This document shows positions 8,843 to 17,776 of a stretch of 64,000 bases of DNA, one piece after another; positions within the stretch are counted from its first letter, which is position 1; every line of letters starts with the position of its first letter. The stretch is from Cochlodiniinecator piscidefendens (GTDB lineage: Bacteria > Pseudomonadota > Alphaproteobacteria > Rhodobacterales > Rhodobacteraceae), in NCBI RefSeq assembly GCF_011326755.1, contig NZ_JAAOIE010000002.1, positions 310,001 to 374,000 on the forward strand, given 5' to 3'. Both the position numbers and the translations under genes were made by a program. The notes below the pieces were generated by a model. That model made no database searches. It had not been told where the DNA came from and saw nothing but the letters and a program-made list of their open reading frames with translations.

Positions 8843-10342
8843 ATGGCTATGCCTCCTAAAACTTCTGTTGAACAAAATTGCTGGGCGTTTTTGCGTGATG
8901 CGATGATTACACCCACTGGGTTTCGTGAATATGATGCGCGTTGGAAGTACCCAGATGACATAAACTTACCCGGAATTACGGCACTTGGCCTTGGGTTAGG
9001 TACACAAATGCACCTGCACGGGCTTAAGCCCGAAATCTCAGTCGGAAACGACTATCGCGACTATTCGCTTTCTATCAAAAATGCCCTGATGCTTGGCCTG
9101 ATGCAGGCGGGTATTCATGTAAAAGACATTGGTCCAGCGGTGTCGCCTATGGCTTACTTCAGCCAGTTCCACCTGGATGTACCCGCCGTTGCAATGGTAA
9201 CTGCCTCTCACAATCCAAACGGATGGACTGGGGTTAAAATGGGTTTTCAACGCCCATTAACCCACGGTCCAGACGAAATGAACGAACTGCGCGATATTGT
9301 GCTTCAAGGCAAAATGCAAACGCGTGAAGGCGGTAGCTATACCTTCGTTGATGGCGTGAAAGAAGCATACCTCGACGACCTGATCGGGGACTTTAAAATG
9401 TCCCGTCCGCTTAAGATCGTTTGTGCAACAGGCAACGGAACTGCCTCCGCATTTGCACCTGAGCTGTTTGAGCGGATCGGCGTCGAAGTTGTCCCATCAC
9501 ACAATGAATTGGACTACACATTCCCGCATTATAATCCGAACCCCGAAGCAATGGAGATGCTGCACGATATGTCGGCGTCTGTCCGCGCTTCAGGGGCTGA
9601 CCTTGCACTCGGGTTTGATGGTGATGGCGACAGATGCGGCGTGGTCGATAACGAAGGTGAAGAAATTTTTGCGGACAAAGTCGGTGTTATCATGGCCCGA
9701 GATCTCGCAAAAATTTATCCGGGGTCAACCTTTGTTGCAGATGTAAAATCCACTGGCCTATATGCGTCAGACCCTGAACTCAAAGCATTGGGCGTTAAGG
9801 CAGACTATTGGAAAACAGGCCACAGCCACATGAAGCGCCGCGTGCACGAGTTGGGTGCGCTCGCGGGCTTTGAAAAATCTGGTCACTACTTTTTAGCTGA
9901 GCCTATTGGGCGTGGCTATGATTGCGGGCTGCGCGTTGCCGTAGAAATTTGCAAACTGCTAGATCGCAACCCGACCAAATCCATGGCCGATCTCAGACGC
10001 GCCTTACCTGAAACTTGGGCGACCCCTACAATGTCTCCCTACTGTGCCGACACAGAAAAATACGACGTATTAGAGCGACTGGTCGACAAGCTTCTCGCTC
10101 ACGAGAAATCAGGTCAAACACTGGCAGGCCGTGCAATTGAAACCATTGTTACGGTCAACGGTGCACGCGTCATTTTAGACAACGGCGCTTGGGGATTGGT
10201 GCGGGCTTCTTCCAACACACCGAATCTGGTCGTTGTATGTGAAAGCCCTGAAAGTAAAGAAGAAATGGTCAAAATTTTCGAAGATCTTGACAAAATTATT
10301 CGTACCGAACCGTCTATTGGGGACTACGATCAGACGATCTAA
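8843..10342 (+). CDS. Phosphomannomutase/phosphoglucomutase
   Basis: This 499-residue alpha-D-phosphohexomutase interconverts sugar 6- and 1-phosphates and feeds nucleotide-sugar synthesis. That fits its place behind the capsule export genes. The phosphoserine loop TASHNPNG, the metal-binding loop DGDGDRCG, and the sugar-binding motif EKSGHYF are all present. An in-frame GTG at 8834 exists but has no ribosome-binding site. The ATG at 8843 has GGTGA five bases upstream and is chosen. Whether mannose or glucose is the main substrate cannot be decided from sequence alone. Confidence 0.85.
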   Translation: MAMPPKTSVEQNCWAFLRDAMITPTGFREYDARWKYPDDINLPGITALGLGLGTQMHLHGLKPEISVGNDYRDYSLSIKNALMLGLMQAGIHVKDIGPAVSPMAYFSQFHLDVPAVAMVTASHNPNGWTGVKMGFQRPLTHGPDEMNELRDIVLQGKMQTREGGSYTFVDGVKEAYLDDLIGDFKMSRPLKIVCATGNGTASAFAPELFERIGVEVVPSHNELDYTFPHYNPNPEAMEMLHDMSASVRASGADLALGFDGDGDRCGVVDNEGEEIFADKVGVIMARDLAKIYPGSTFVADVKSTGLYASDPELKALGVKADYWKTGHSHMKRRVHELGALAGFEKSGHYFLAEPIGRGYDCGLRVAVEICKLLDRNPTKSMADLRRALPETWATPTMSPYCADTEKYDVLERLVDKLLAHEKSGQTLAGRAIETIVTVNGARVILDNGAWGLVRASSNTPNLVVVCESPESKEEMVKIFEDLDKIIRTEPSIGDYDQTI

Positions 10343-10364
10343 GGGCAAATATATTGACGAGAGT

Positions 10365-10417
10365 AAGCCCTGCTAAAAAAAATGCGTATGAACTACTTTT
10401 TTCGCATTTCAGGGCTT
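10365..10417. other. Nested inverted repeat upstream of tRNA-Gln
   Basis: Outer arms AAGCCCTG (10365-10372) and CAGGGCTT (10410-10417) enclose inner arms AAATGCG (10380-10386) and CGCATTT (10403-10409), with a bulge on the left side and an AT-rich loop. It may terminate the phosphohexomutase transcript, although no T run follows. Confidence 0.5.
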
Positions 10418-10455
10418 GCACTACCCCGTCGAGCAACGTAATACCGCCCTACGGT

Positions 10456-10530
10456 TGGGGTGTAGCCAAGTGGTAAGGCAACGCTTTTTGGTAGCGTGCA
10501 CCGTAGGTTCGAATCCTACCACCCCAGCCA
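10456..10530 (+). tRNA. tRNA-Gln (anticodon TTG)
   Basis: The acceptor arms TGGGGTG and CACCCCA pair fully, the anticodon loop is TTTTGGT with anticodon TTG at its centre, the T arm contains GTTCGAATC, and CCA is encoded. The sequence is closely similar to bacterial tRNA-Gln(UUG). Confidence 0.97.
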
Positions 10531-10806
10531 ATTTTCTATTAAATGAGATCACAAAATACCAAATCTTGATTTTCTAAAACACGCAAACTCCGCGCGTTAC
10601 CATTAGGTTTAGTAACGCCCAACATTCCCAGATTTCGCAAATGAATATAACGCGGCCACTGTTTTATAGACCACGTTATATATCCTTATTGCGACTGAAG
10701 ACATGCATGCCTAGCCTAGGTATCGCTCAGAGAACGGACGAGCCGTCGCTAGGCGTCAGAGGGCAGATACTGAAATCTAGCGCCCTCCGAATACATTTTT
10801 TCGTTG
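10531..10806. other. Gene-free gap between tRNA-Gln and the ureohydrolase genes
   Basis: I see no convincing gene. The right part holds a 6-base stem (GAGGGC 10759-10764, GCCCTC 10782-10787) followed on the plus strand by a T run at 10796-10801. This could end the tRNA transcript. A looser GCCTAG/CTAGGC repeat surrounds it. Confidence 0.4.
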
Positions 10807-11808
10807 TCAAACAGCGTGGCTAGAACCGCGTATCTGTCGGTTCTTTGCAGCCTCGGCCAAAATACACATTAATTCAAACATCAACGAAATACCCAACCAT
10901 GCTGTTCCACCCGCGGCATCAAATGGCGGTGCAACTTCGACCAAATCCGCACCAATCAAATTCACACCTGACAATTCCCGAATAACCTGTTGAGCCTGAA
11001 AGCTGTTTGGCCCTCCTATTTCAGGTGTTCCAGTTCCAGGCGCAAACGTTGGATCAACAAAATCGATATCATAAGTACAATACGTGGGCTGATCACCTAC
11101 GATCTCACGTACTTCTGACATGACGTCTGCGATGCCCCTCTGAAATAGTTCTTCGATGCGAATAATTCGAATACCCTGAGCAATTCCCCAATCTATGTCT
11201 TCAGTATTATACGCCGTTCCCCGAATACCGACTTGGACAAAGCGCTTTGGATCAATCAACCCTTCCTCGACCGCACGCCGAAATGGCGTTCCATGAGTAT
11301 ATTTATGACCACCAAAATACGTGTCGAAGAGATCGGTATGACTATCAAATTGGATAAGCCCTAGTGGGCCATCACTAGCAAGCGCCCTTAAAATAGGCAA
11401 CGTAACGAGATGGTCACCACCGGCAGTCATCGGCAATATGCCATTCTGTTTTAGACCAGAAAAAAAGGAAGTTACACGATCAAGACTGTCATGGATATCA
11501 ACGGGGTTTGGTGGAACATCCCCTAAATCGGCGCAATTGAGTGAAGAAAAAGGGTTGATGCCATTCGCCGGATTCATTGCTCGGATCATGGTCGAGTAAT
11601 CGCGCAATTGGCGTGGACCATGGCGCGCACCGGGTCGATTTGTCGTACCTCCATCCCATGGCACGCCAACCAATCCCATTTGCACATCGCTATAACGCGG
11701 ATGTTCAGACGATACAGTGGGCAAGCGCATAAATGTGGGGACGCCGGCAAACCGGGCCAATTCCATCGCCGAAACGGGTTGAAAGAATGCATCGCTCTTA
11801 GTGTTCAT
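10807..11808 (-). CDS. Ureohydrolase (agmatinase/guanidinobutyrase-like), second of a pair
   Basis: This 333-residue enzyme belongs to the arginase/agmatinase family, which hydrolyses a guanidino compound to an amine and urea with two metal ions. All metal-ligand motifs are intact: GGDH, DSHTD and DIDFVDP, followed by APGTGTPE and GG as in agmatinase and guanidinobutyrase. It starts 3 bases after the stop of a second, divergent member of the same family and ends the guanidino gene cluster. Substrate is not readable; agmatine, guanidinobutyrate, guanidinopropionate and guanidine itself are known family substrates. Confidence 0.85.
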   Translation of the reverse strand: MNTKSDAFFQPVSAMELARFAGVPTFMRLPTVSSEHPRYSDVQMGLVGVPWDGGTTNRPGARHGPRQLRDYSTMIRAMNPANGINPFSSLNCADLGDVPPNPVDIHDSLDRVTSFFSGLKQNGILPMTAGGDHLVTLPILRALASDGPLGLIQFDSHTDLFDTYFGGHKYTHGTPFRRAVEEGLIDPKRFVQVGIRGTAYNTEDIDWGIAQGIRIIRIEELFQRGIADVMSEVREIVGDQPTYCTYDIDFVDPTFAPGTGTPEIGGPNSFQAQQVIRELSGVNLIGADLVEVAPPFDAAGGTAWLGISLMFELMCILAEAAKNRQIRGSSHAV

Positions 11809-11811
11809 CAG

Positions 11812-12798
11812 TCAAACTTTCGCTTCTTGAGTGTTTTCAGCCATCATCGAAATCATTTCGAACATCAATGCAGAGGCCGTGAGCGCGGTGATCTGATTGG
11901 GGCTGTCTTTTGTAGGCATCATGCAAACAATATCGGCACCGACAATGTTCAGGCCGCGCGCAGCTCTTAGCAGCGCTACCGCTTCATCTATATCGAACCC
12001 TTTTTCACCCGGTTCGATATTTGACACAGCGGGAGCGATTGTAGGATCAAGACAATCAAGGTCAAAGGTGATGTATACAGGGCGCCCGTCCAACACTGAA
12101 CGGATTTGCGCCACCACATCATCAATGCCGCGTTTGCGAAATTCCTTCATGGTTACAACATTATATCCATATTCGTAGGATGGCTCCAGCCAATCCAGCG
12201 TACGCGCGTGCCCTCGTAATCCGATCTGCATTGACCGTGTCGGATCAACTTTCCCCTGATCCGCAAGATACGCCCCCCAATGCGCTGCCGATTTCTTTGC
12301 ACCCAAGAAATGATCAACCTTCGTAAAGACATCTGTATGTGCATCAAAATGAAGGAACGAGATCGGCTCGCCGTTAGTTATTTTCCCACACCCAAGGGCC
12401 TGAACAATTCCACCAGTGATAGAATGGTCACCACCAACAGAAATCGGCCGCGCACCTGCCTCGTCGATTTTGGTGTAAAATCGGGTGATTTGTTCGATAC
12501 AATCTTCATTGTCGTTCGCACGTGGAAAAGGGACATCGCCTACATCGGCTATTTTGGCGGCCGTCCACGGATCCAATTGAAACTCCCCATGCATTCTTCG
12601 CGCAACTGAGGAAACATTACGGACAGCTCTGGGGCCCAAATGCTGATCTCGTTCGGTTGTACCATTCCCTGTGGAATGTGGGACCCCTACCAGAGCGATA
12701 TCTTGCCCTTCAGGACCTTCGTTTGGGCACCGAAACAAGGTGGGAATGCCCCACCAATAAAGGTTTTCCATCATAGAGTTAAGGTGTGTATCGGTCAT
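11812..12798 (-). CDS. Ureohydrolase family protein, first of a pair
   Basis: This 328-residue arginase/agmatinase-family enzyme keeps the metal-binding motifs GGDHS, DAHTD and DLDCLDP. After the last motif it reads APAVSNIEPG instead of the agmatinase APGTGTPEPGG. This suggests a different substrate loop. The open frame continues back to 12852, but the ATG at 12798 is chosen because GGACAG lies just upstream and the extra residues would run into a terminator hairpin. It is followed within 3 bases by the second ureohydrolase, so the two may form one heteromeric enzyme or act on different substrates. Confidence 0.85.
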   Translation of the reverse strand: MTDTHLNSMMENLYWWGIPTLFRCPNEGPEGQDIALVGVPHSTGNGTTERDQHLGPRAVRNVSSVARRMHGEFQLDPWTAAKIADVGDVPFPRANDNEDCIEQITRFYTKIDEAGARPISVGGDHSITGGIVQALGCGKITNGEPISFLHFDAHTDVFTKVDHFLGAKKSAAHWGAYLADQGKVDPTRSMQIGLRGHARTLDWLEPSYEYGYNVVTMKEFRKRGIDDVVAQIRSVLDGRPVYITFDLDCLDPTIAPAVSNIEPGEKGFDIDEAVALLRAARGLNIVGADIVCMMPTKDSPNQITALTASALMFEMISMMAENTQEAKV

Positions 12799-12811
12799 AT
12801 TTCTGTCCTTT

Positions 12812-12845
12812 AAAAAAATCCCCGATGCGCACGGTCGCACCGAGG
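12812..12845 (-). terminator. Internal terminator/attenuator between the importer permease and the ureohydrolases
   Basis: On the minus strand a 10-pair stem with two G-T wobbles (12836-12845 with 12820-12829) is followed by seven T (12812-12818). It lies 18 bases after the permease stop and directly before the ribosome-binding site of the ureohydrolase gene, so it would split or attenuate the operon. Confidence 0.7.
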
Positions 12846-12863
12846 AAGTCACGGAAAAAGGTA

Positions 12864-14420
12864 TTATTCTTTGCCAATTTTTCTGCGGTACATGCCTTGG
12901 GCAATCCGATCGATCACCATCGCACAGAAGAGAATTGCGAGCCCTCCCAACAGGCCCTGCCCCTTGGCCGCGTATTGCAATGCTTCGAGGATCAATGCAC
13001 CCAGCCCATCAGCCCCAATCAACGACGCGATCACCACCATAGACAATGACATGAGAATAGTTTGGTTAATGCCAGTCATGATGGACGGTAAGGCAAGCGG
13101 TAATTCAACATTGAACAGCAGCTGTCGTTTAGAACAACCGAATGCGATTGCTGCCTCTTTGGTCGTTTCAGGGACCCCTCGCATACCCAATGCCGTTAAT
13201 CGGATCACAGGCGGCATCGCAAACACCAAAGTTGCAAGCACGCCGGGTGGTTTACCCGTGCCAAAGAACGCGATGATCGGAATCAAGTAAACGAATGCGG
13301 GCATCGTTTGCATAAAGTCCAATACCGGCTCAGCAAAAGCATAGGCGCGTTTAGATTTTCCGAACCAGATACCCAGAGGAATACCAAAGAGCACACATAA
13401 AAATGCCCCTGCCCCGATCAAGGCAATGGTGATCATGGACAATTCCCACAGTCCCATAAACGCCAAGTATGCTAATGATGCTGCAGTAAAGACGGCAACT
13501 CGTGGGCCAGCCAAACGTAGCGCCATAACAACGGTCACGAACATCACAACCGGCCAAGGTGTTTGGATAAGTAAAACCTCAAGGCCATCAAGTAGCCAGC
13601 GAATGCTCGCAGTCACCCCGTCAAAGACATCGCCAAAATTATTAGCTAACCAATCAAACCCGTCATCACCTTTCCTAGAAAGAAGTGCAAAATACTCCCG
13701 CCCTACTGGAAACTCTGTGATTGGGATACGATCGCCCAAAAGGCCACCTGTAACGTTCGCCACTGCTTCATCCGGTTTTGCGAAGGTGAAACGCACCAAC
13801 GTCAGCGGCCAAATTGCAATGAGCCCAACAACCCCAAAAAACAGAGAGGTACGTTTCAAACCTGATTGCGCTTTTTCCCCAGCACGCCAGCGAAGATATT
13901 GCGCCTCATAAGCATAGTTAGCGTAGAAACCTTCGATCAATTTAACCGCCAACATGAGCGCAAGCCCCGTCAGCAAAATCATAGTCGCAGCACTATCTGC
14001 ACTATTTGCAGCCTCTAGCGCTCTATCCGCGGCATTTCTGAGGTTGTTCGCAATATTGAGCTTTGCCTCAGCACCCGCAGCGTCACCAGCGGCCAAGAGC
14101 TCAGCAGCCTGTTCCTCGCGGCGTGCAATATTGCCCAACAGGCGTTCATGTCGCACCAATTGCTCTGCGCCCAATTCCCCCCAAAGTCCCCGTCCGATCT
14201 GAACGAGTGCAAATAGCTCCAATACAATAAATACCCAGAAAAAGCCCCATGCGCCTCGGATAGCCCCCCACAGGGGACCAAAAAGGGCAGCCATCAAGTT
14301 CCACGACCAAGTGAACCCGGTTTTTCCCTGAATTTTATCGAATTCGGCCTGATAATAGGTCGAGTTTTCTTGCACAAATGCAGAGACACTCTGATCTTTA
14401 TTTCCAGCTATATCGGTCAT
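12864..14420 (-). CDS. Betaine-type ABC transporter permease (ProW/OpuAB family)
   Basis: The 518-residue inner-membrane permease has the binding-protein-dependent permease domain in its C-terminal half. The coupling segment there is KEAAIAFGCSKRQLLFNVELPLALPSIMTG. The N-terminal ~230 residues form an unusual extension with several membrane segments and a charged, Ala-rich coiled coil (about 95-140). Its start overlaps the ATPase stop by 4 bases. With the ATPase and binding protein it makes a complete glycine-betaine/proline-type importer. In this gene setting the transported molecule may instead be a guanidino or betaine-like nitrogen compound. Confidence 0.85.
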   Translation of the reverse strand: MTDIAGNKDQSVSAFVQENSTYYQAEFDKIQGKTGFTWSWNLMAALFGPLWGAIRGAWGFFWVFIVLELFALVQIGRGLWGELGAEQLVRHERLLGNIARREEQAAELLAAGDAAGAEAKLNIANNLRNAADRALEAANSADSAATMILLTGLALMLAVKLIEGFYANYAYEAQYLRWRAGEKAQSGLKRTSLFFGVVGLIAIWPLTLVRFTFAKPDEAVANVTGGLLGDRIPITEFPVGREYFALLSRKGDDGFDWLANNFGDVFDGVTASIRWLLDGLEVLLIQTPWPVVMFVTVVMALRLAGPRVAVFTAASLAYLAFMGLWELSMITIALIGAGAFLCVLFGIPLGIWFGKSKRAYAFAEPVLDFMQTMPAFVYLIPIIAFFGTGKPPGVLATLVFAMPPVIRLTALGMRGVPETTKEAAIAFGCSKRQLLFNVELPLALPSIMTGINQTILMSLSMVVIASLIGADGLGALILEALQYAAKGQGLLGGLAILFCAMVIDRIAQGMYRRKIGKE

Positions 14421-15466
14421 GCCTTGCCTCCCTGAATGCCACGTAACAGCGTTGCACGATCCACAACGCCGATATCTTCGCCGTCGTCACTGGTGATAAC
14501 GATGACATTTTCGGTCGTGACTGCGATATCAATCAGATGATCAAGGTCAGTGCCGTGATGTGCACGGGGGCTTTTTTCAAAGTTAACAGGCCGTGATGGC
14601 GTGTATTCATTCAAAGGTACCATAATTGAATGGGCAAAAACCAATTTCAGTTTGGAAATGCCCTCGACGAAATCACGAACATAATCGTCAGCGGGTTGTG
14701 TCACAATCTCTTCGGGAGTACCGATTTGAACAATCCGCCCATCCTTCATAATCGCAATTCTATTACCAATGCGGATGGCCTCATCGAGATCGTGAGTAAT
14801 GAAAACCGTCGTTTTGTCCAGCTCTGCTGATAGCGCCATGAACTGATCCTGAAGTTGCCGGCGAATGAGAGGATCAAGCGCAGAAAATGGTTCATCCATA
14901 AGCAACACGTCAGGATCAGACGCCAAAGCGCGGGCCAAGCCAACTCTCTGCTGCATTCCCCCTGACAACTCGCGCGGAAACCGATCCTCAAAGCCCGTCA
15001 AGTCAACTTGCTCTAGGCATTTTTGCGAAACTTCCCAGCGTTTTGCTTTAGGTTCACCTCGTACTTGCAAAGGAAAACCAACATTGTCACGCACAGTGCG
15101 ATGGGGCAGCAGCGCCATATGTTGGAACACCATCCCAATCTTTTTTGCGCGCATTTCGCGTAGCGCATCTCCGGAAAGATTAAGCATGTCATTTCCCATA
15201 ACCGAGATACTTCCCGCTGTGGGCTCAATCAGCCGATTGAGATGGCGCACCATTGTCGATTTTCCGGAGCCAGACAGCCCCATGACACAGAAAATTTCGC
15301 CACGTTTAACTGAAAACGAAACATCGGCTATTCCGACCACACACCCAAATTCTTGCAACACTTCTGCTTTGGACAAATTTCGTTCGCGGATAGCGGCCAT
15401 GGCAGCGTCCGCCTTGGAACCGAAAATTTTCCATACCCCGTCAAGGGTGATTACGTCATCATTCAT
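14417..15466 (-). CDS. Betaine-type ABC transporter ATP-binding protein (ProV/OpuAA family)
   Basis: This 349-residue ATPase has Walker A GLSGSGKST, signature LSGGMQQR, Walker B LLMDEP and switch His ITHD. Before Walker A it carries the ProV-type N-terminal region with a Lys-Ala-rich helix. After the ATPase domain a short regulatory tail (about 275-349) ends in a partial CBS-like domain, which in OpuA/ProV senses ionic state. A GAGGG site precedes the ATG. It lies between the binding-protein gene and the permease gene. Confidence 0.88.
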   Translation of the reverse strand: MNDDVITLDGVWKIFGSKADAAMAAIRERNLSKAEVLQEFGCVVGIADVSFSVKRGEIFCVMGLSGSGKSTMVRHLNRLIEPTAGSISVMGNDMLNLSGDALREMRAKKIGMVFQHMALLPHRTVRDNVGFPLQVRGEPKAKRWEVSQKCLEQVDLTGFEDRFPRELSGGMQQRVGLARALASDPDVLLMDEPFSALDPLIRRQLQDQFMALSAELDKTTVFITHDLDEAIRIGNRIAIMKDGRIVQIGTPEEIVTQPADDYVRDFVEGISKLKLVFAHSIMVPLNEYTPSRPVNFEKSPRAHHGTDLDHLIDIAVTTENVIVITSDDGEDIGVVDRATLLRGIQGGKA

Positions 15467-15533
15467 GTCAAACCCTCAGACACGCTTGGAACTTCGGGCA
15501 AAGCATTCGCCCGAAGTCATCTTTCAAAAGTGG

Positions 15534-16484
15534 TTAGTTAAACCAAGAATCCACAAGGTCTGAATTTGCGTCGACCCAATCGCGCGCAAATTCCGCCGGA
15601 TCAGTTTGATCAACCGACAATGCATAAACAATTGCGTTCACTTGCTCTGTGGTCAGCATAACATTAGACAGCATTGCTGCTGCTTCAGGTTGGTTTTCGG
15701 CGAGAGCCGTAGCATAAACCACATGCAACTTGGCAGCGTCCCATGCAGTCGGCGCTGTAGAGTTTTCCAACCAATTCGGGTCATCAGTTGGTTGGCTAAT
15801 TGTCCACTGTGCTTCGTCGTATGCCGGTTCGTTCAACGGAACCAAATCATATAGCGAGAACATGTGATGCGGAGTGTAGCAATAGAATACGATATTTTGT
15901 CCTTGAGCTACTGCATTATCAACTTGTGCAAGCGCAAGGGTTTCATCCATTTCCATCAAATTCATGGTCTCGGCATAACCATATGACTGAGCACGAATTT
16001 TTTCGATATTGGTGGAGGCCCATCCAGCACCGCCGATCCACATCTCACCACGGCCATCGCCATCGGTATCAAAATTTGCCGCCATATCGGGGTCGGTCAA
16101 ATCTGCAAGATCAGAAATTCCAGTGCGTTCCTGTGTATCACGTGTGACGCAGATTTGCTGATCTGAAAGAACCGCATTTGGATTAAACGCAACGGATCCT
16201 TTTCCTTCTGCATATGTATCATGCAAATTCTGTTGGTTTGGCATCCAAACTTCAGGGTGCACATGCATTGCACCTGAATCCATCGCCTCAAAAATAATTG
16301 GGTTCGTGCCATTTTGCAGCTCGACTGACAAACCCAGATTGTCTTCAAGCGCGACTTTCAGAATGTGTGCTGTACCGCGTACAGAGGCCCAATTAGGCAC
16401 TCCAATGACAACATCCTGAGCCACTGCAGCACCACCGATAACTGTAGTTGCAGCTGCTAATGCAAAGGTCCTTGCTCTCTTCAT
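15534..16484 (-). CDS. Betaine-type ABC transporter substrate-binding protein (ProX/OpuAC family)
   Basis: This 316-residue periplasmic protein has a cleavable signal peptide (Lys-Arg start, hydrophobic core, Ala-rich end near residue 22). The mature part matches the OpuAC/ProX fold, with motifs PNWASVRGTA and HPEVWMPN, and a C-terminal TDPAEFARDWVD. Trp and Tyr residues in these motifs commonly form the cation-binding cage for quaternary amines. AAGGGAG precedes the ATG. Because neighbours are guanidino- and ureido-cleaving enzymes, the ligand may be a cationic guanidino compound rather than glycine betaine; that is inference. Confidence 0.85.
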   Translation of the reverse strand: MKRARTFALAAATTVIGGAAVAQDVVIGVPNWASVRGTAHILKVALEDNLGLSVELQNGTNPIIFEAMDSGAMHVHPEVWMPNQQNLHDTYAEGKGSVAFNPNAVLSDQQICVTRDTQERTGISDLADLTDPDMAANFDTDGDGRGEMWIGGAGWASTNIEKIRAQSYGYAETMNLMEMDETLALAQVDNAVAQGQNIVFYCYTPHHMFSLYDLVPLNEPAYDEAQWTISQPTDDPNWLENSTAPTAWDAAKLHVVYATALAENQPEAAAMLSNVMLTTEQVNAIVYALSVDQTDPAEFARDWVDANSDLVDSWFN

Positions 16485-16534
16485 CTTTAACTCCCTTGTT
16501 GTGTGATCTTAGTTTTTTGTACTTTGACGACTGA

Positions 16535-17776
16535 TCAATTCTCCAAAGCTGTTTGTGCTGAAAGCTCCAGCGCAGCGCGCAATAGTACGTTGCAACCGGC
16601 GGTCAGGTGCTCGGGCTCTGCCCATTCTGCCTCGTTGTGGCTAAGCCCGTCTCGGCATGGAACGAAAACCATGGCTGTTGGAATTTTTCGTGCAACCTGA
16701 CAAGCGTCATGTCCCGCACCAGAAACCATCTGTCGATAAGGCAGGCCGACGGAGGCAGCCGCCTGTTCCACAATCGATACACACGTTGCATCAAACTGAA
16801 CTGGCGGATTATGCCAAACCATATCAATGTCAATTTGCACATTTGTTTCGAATTCAGCTGCACTTCGAAATGCAGCATCCATTGCACTTAAGATGTGGTC
16901 GTCGGGATGGCGAAAATCGATGGTAAAGCGCACCTCACCCGGAATGGTGTTTCGGGAATTAGGCAATACACTGACCTCGCCAACGGTTCCAACTCCGTGT
17001 GGCCCGTGCGCCAAAGCTATTTCTTGAACTTTAGCGATCAAAGATGCGGCGGAAACCAACGCATCACGTCGGCCCGGCATAGGCGTTGATCCAGAATGTG
17101 CATCTTGGCCTGTAACAGTGATATCATACCAACGTTGGCCTTGCCCGCCAGTTACTACACCGATGACTTCGTCGTTTGCTTCAAGAATTGGACCTTGCTC
17201 GATATGTGCTTCTAAAAACGCACCCAATTTATGCTCACCACATGGAATGGGCCCTGCATAATCGATCCGATCCAACTCATCCTTTAAAAGGGCACCATCC
17301 GCATCTTTTTGGTTCAGCGCAAACTCAAGCGAAAACAGGCCAGCATAAACCCCAGAGCATAACATTGCGGGTGAAAACCGCGCTCCTTCTTCATTGGTCC
17401 AATTCACCACCTCGATTGGCGCATCCGTTTCCAACCCCAAATCATTCAACGTCCGAATGACCTCAAGCCCTGCGAGCACACCGTAAACACCATCAAACTT
17501 ACCGCCGTGCGGCTGCGTGTCTAAATGGCTGCCTATCGCGATGGGGGGCAGATCAGGATTACGTCCTTCCCGCCTCCCAAACATATTACCAAGTCGATCA
17601 ACAACCACCGTACAACCTGCGTCTTCACACCAGCGGCGAAACAGGTCGCGGGCACGTTTATCGCCATCAGACAACGTTAACCGCCCGCACCCCCCGTTTG
17701 GCAAAGCATCAATCTTTGCTATCTCCATGATGCTATCCCACAAACGGGTGCCATTTATCTGAAGATCATTGATCAT
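16535..17776 (-). CDS. Hydantoinase/carbamoylase family amidase (N-carbamoyl amino acid or ureido-acid hydrolase)
   Basis: This 413-residue metallo-amidohydrolase of the M20-like carbamoylase family removes a carbamoyl group as CO2 and ammonia. The metal and substrate motifs are visible: GSHLDTQPHGG, NEEGARFSPAM, HIEQGPILE and SGAGHDACQ. The ATG at 17776 overlaps the upstream stop as ATGA, which supports this start over one five codons upstream. Translational coupling to the deiminase-fold gene suggests it acts on that enzyme's ureido product. A paralogue at 53080-54330 serves the pyrimidine pathway. Confidence 0.85.
   Translation of the reverse strand: MINDLQINGTRLWDSIMEIAKIDALPNGGCGRLTLSDGDKRARDLFRRWCEDAGCTVVVDRLGNMFGRREGRNPDLPPIAIGSHLDTQPHGGKFDGVYGVLAGLEVIRTLNDLGLETDAPIEVVNWTNEEGARFSPAMLCSGVYAGLFSLEFALNQKDADGALLKDELDRIDYAGPIPCGEHKLGAFLEAHIEQGPILEANDEVIGVVTGGQGQRWYDITVTGQDAHSGSTPMPGRRDALVSAASLIAKVQEIALAHGPHGVGTVGEVSVLPNSRNTIPGEVRFTIDFRHPDDHILSAMDAAFRSAAEFETNVQIDIDMVWHNPPVQFDATCVSIVEQAAASVGLPYRQMVSGAGHDACQVARKIPTAMVFVPCRDGLSHNEAEWAEPEHLTAGCNVLLRAALELSAQTALEN

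Noticed and set aside
12799-12863. Guanidine riboswitch (ykkC or mini-ykkC type) before the ureohydrolase genes
   Set aside because: The hairpin here is a plain terminator with a T run. I do not see the paired ACGR-loop hairpins of guanidine-II or the longer conserved core of guanidine-I.
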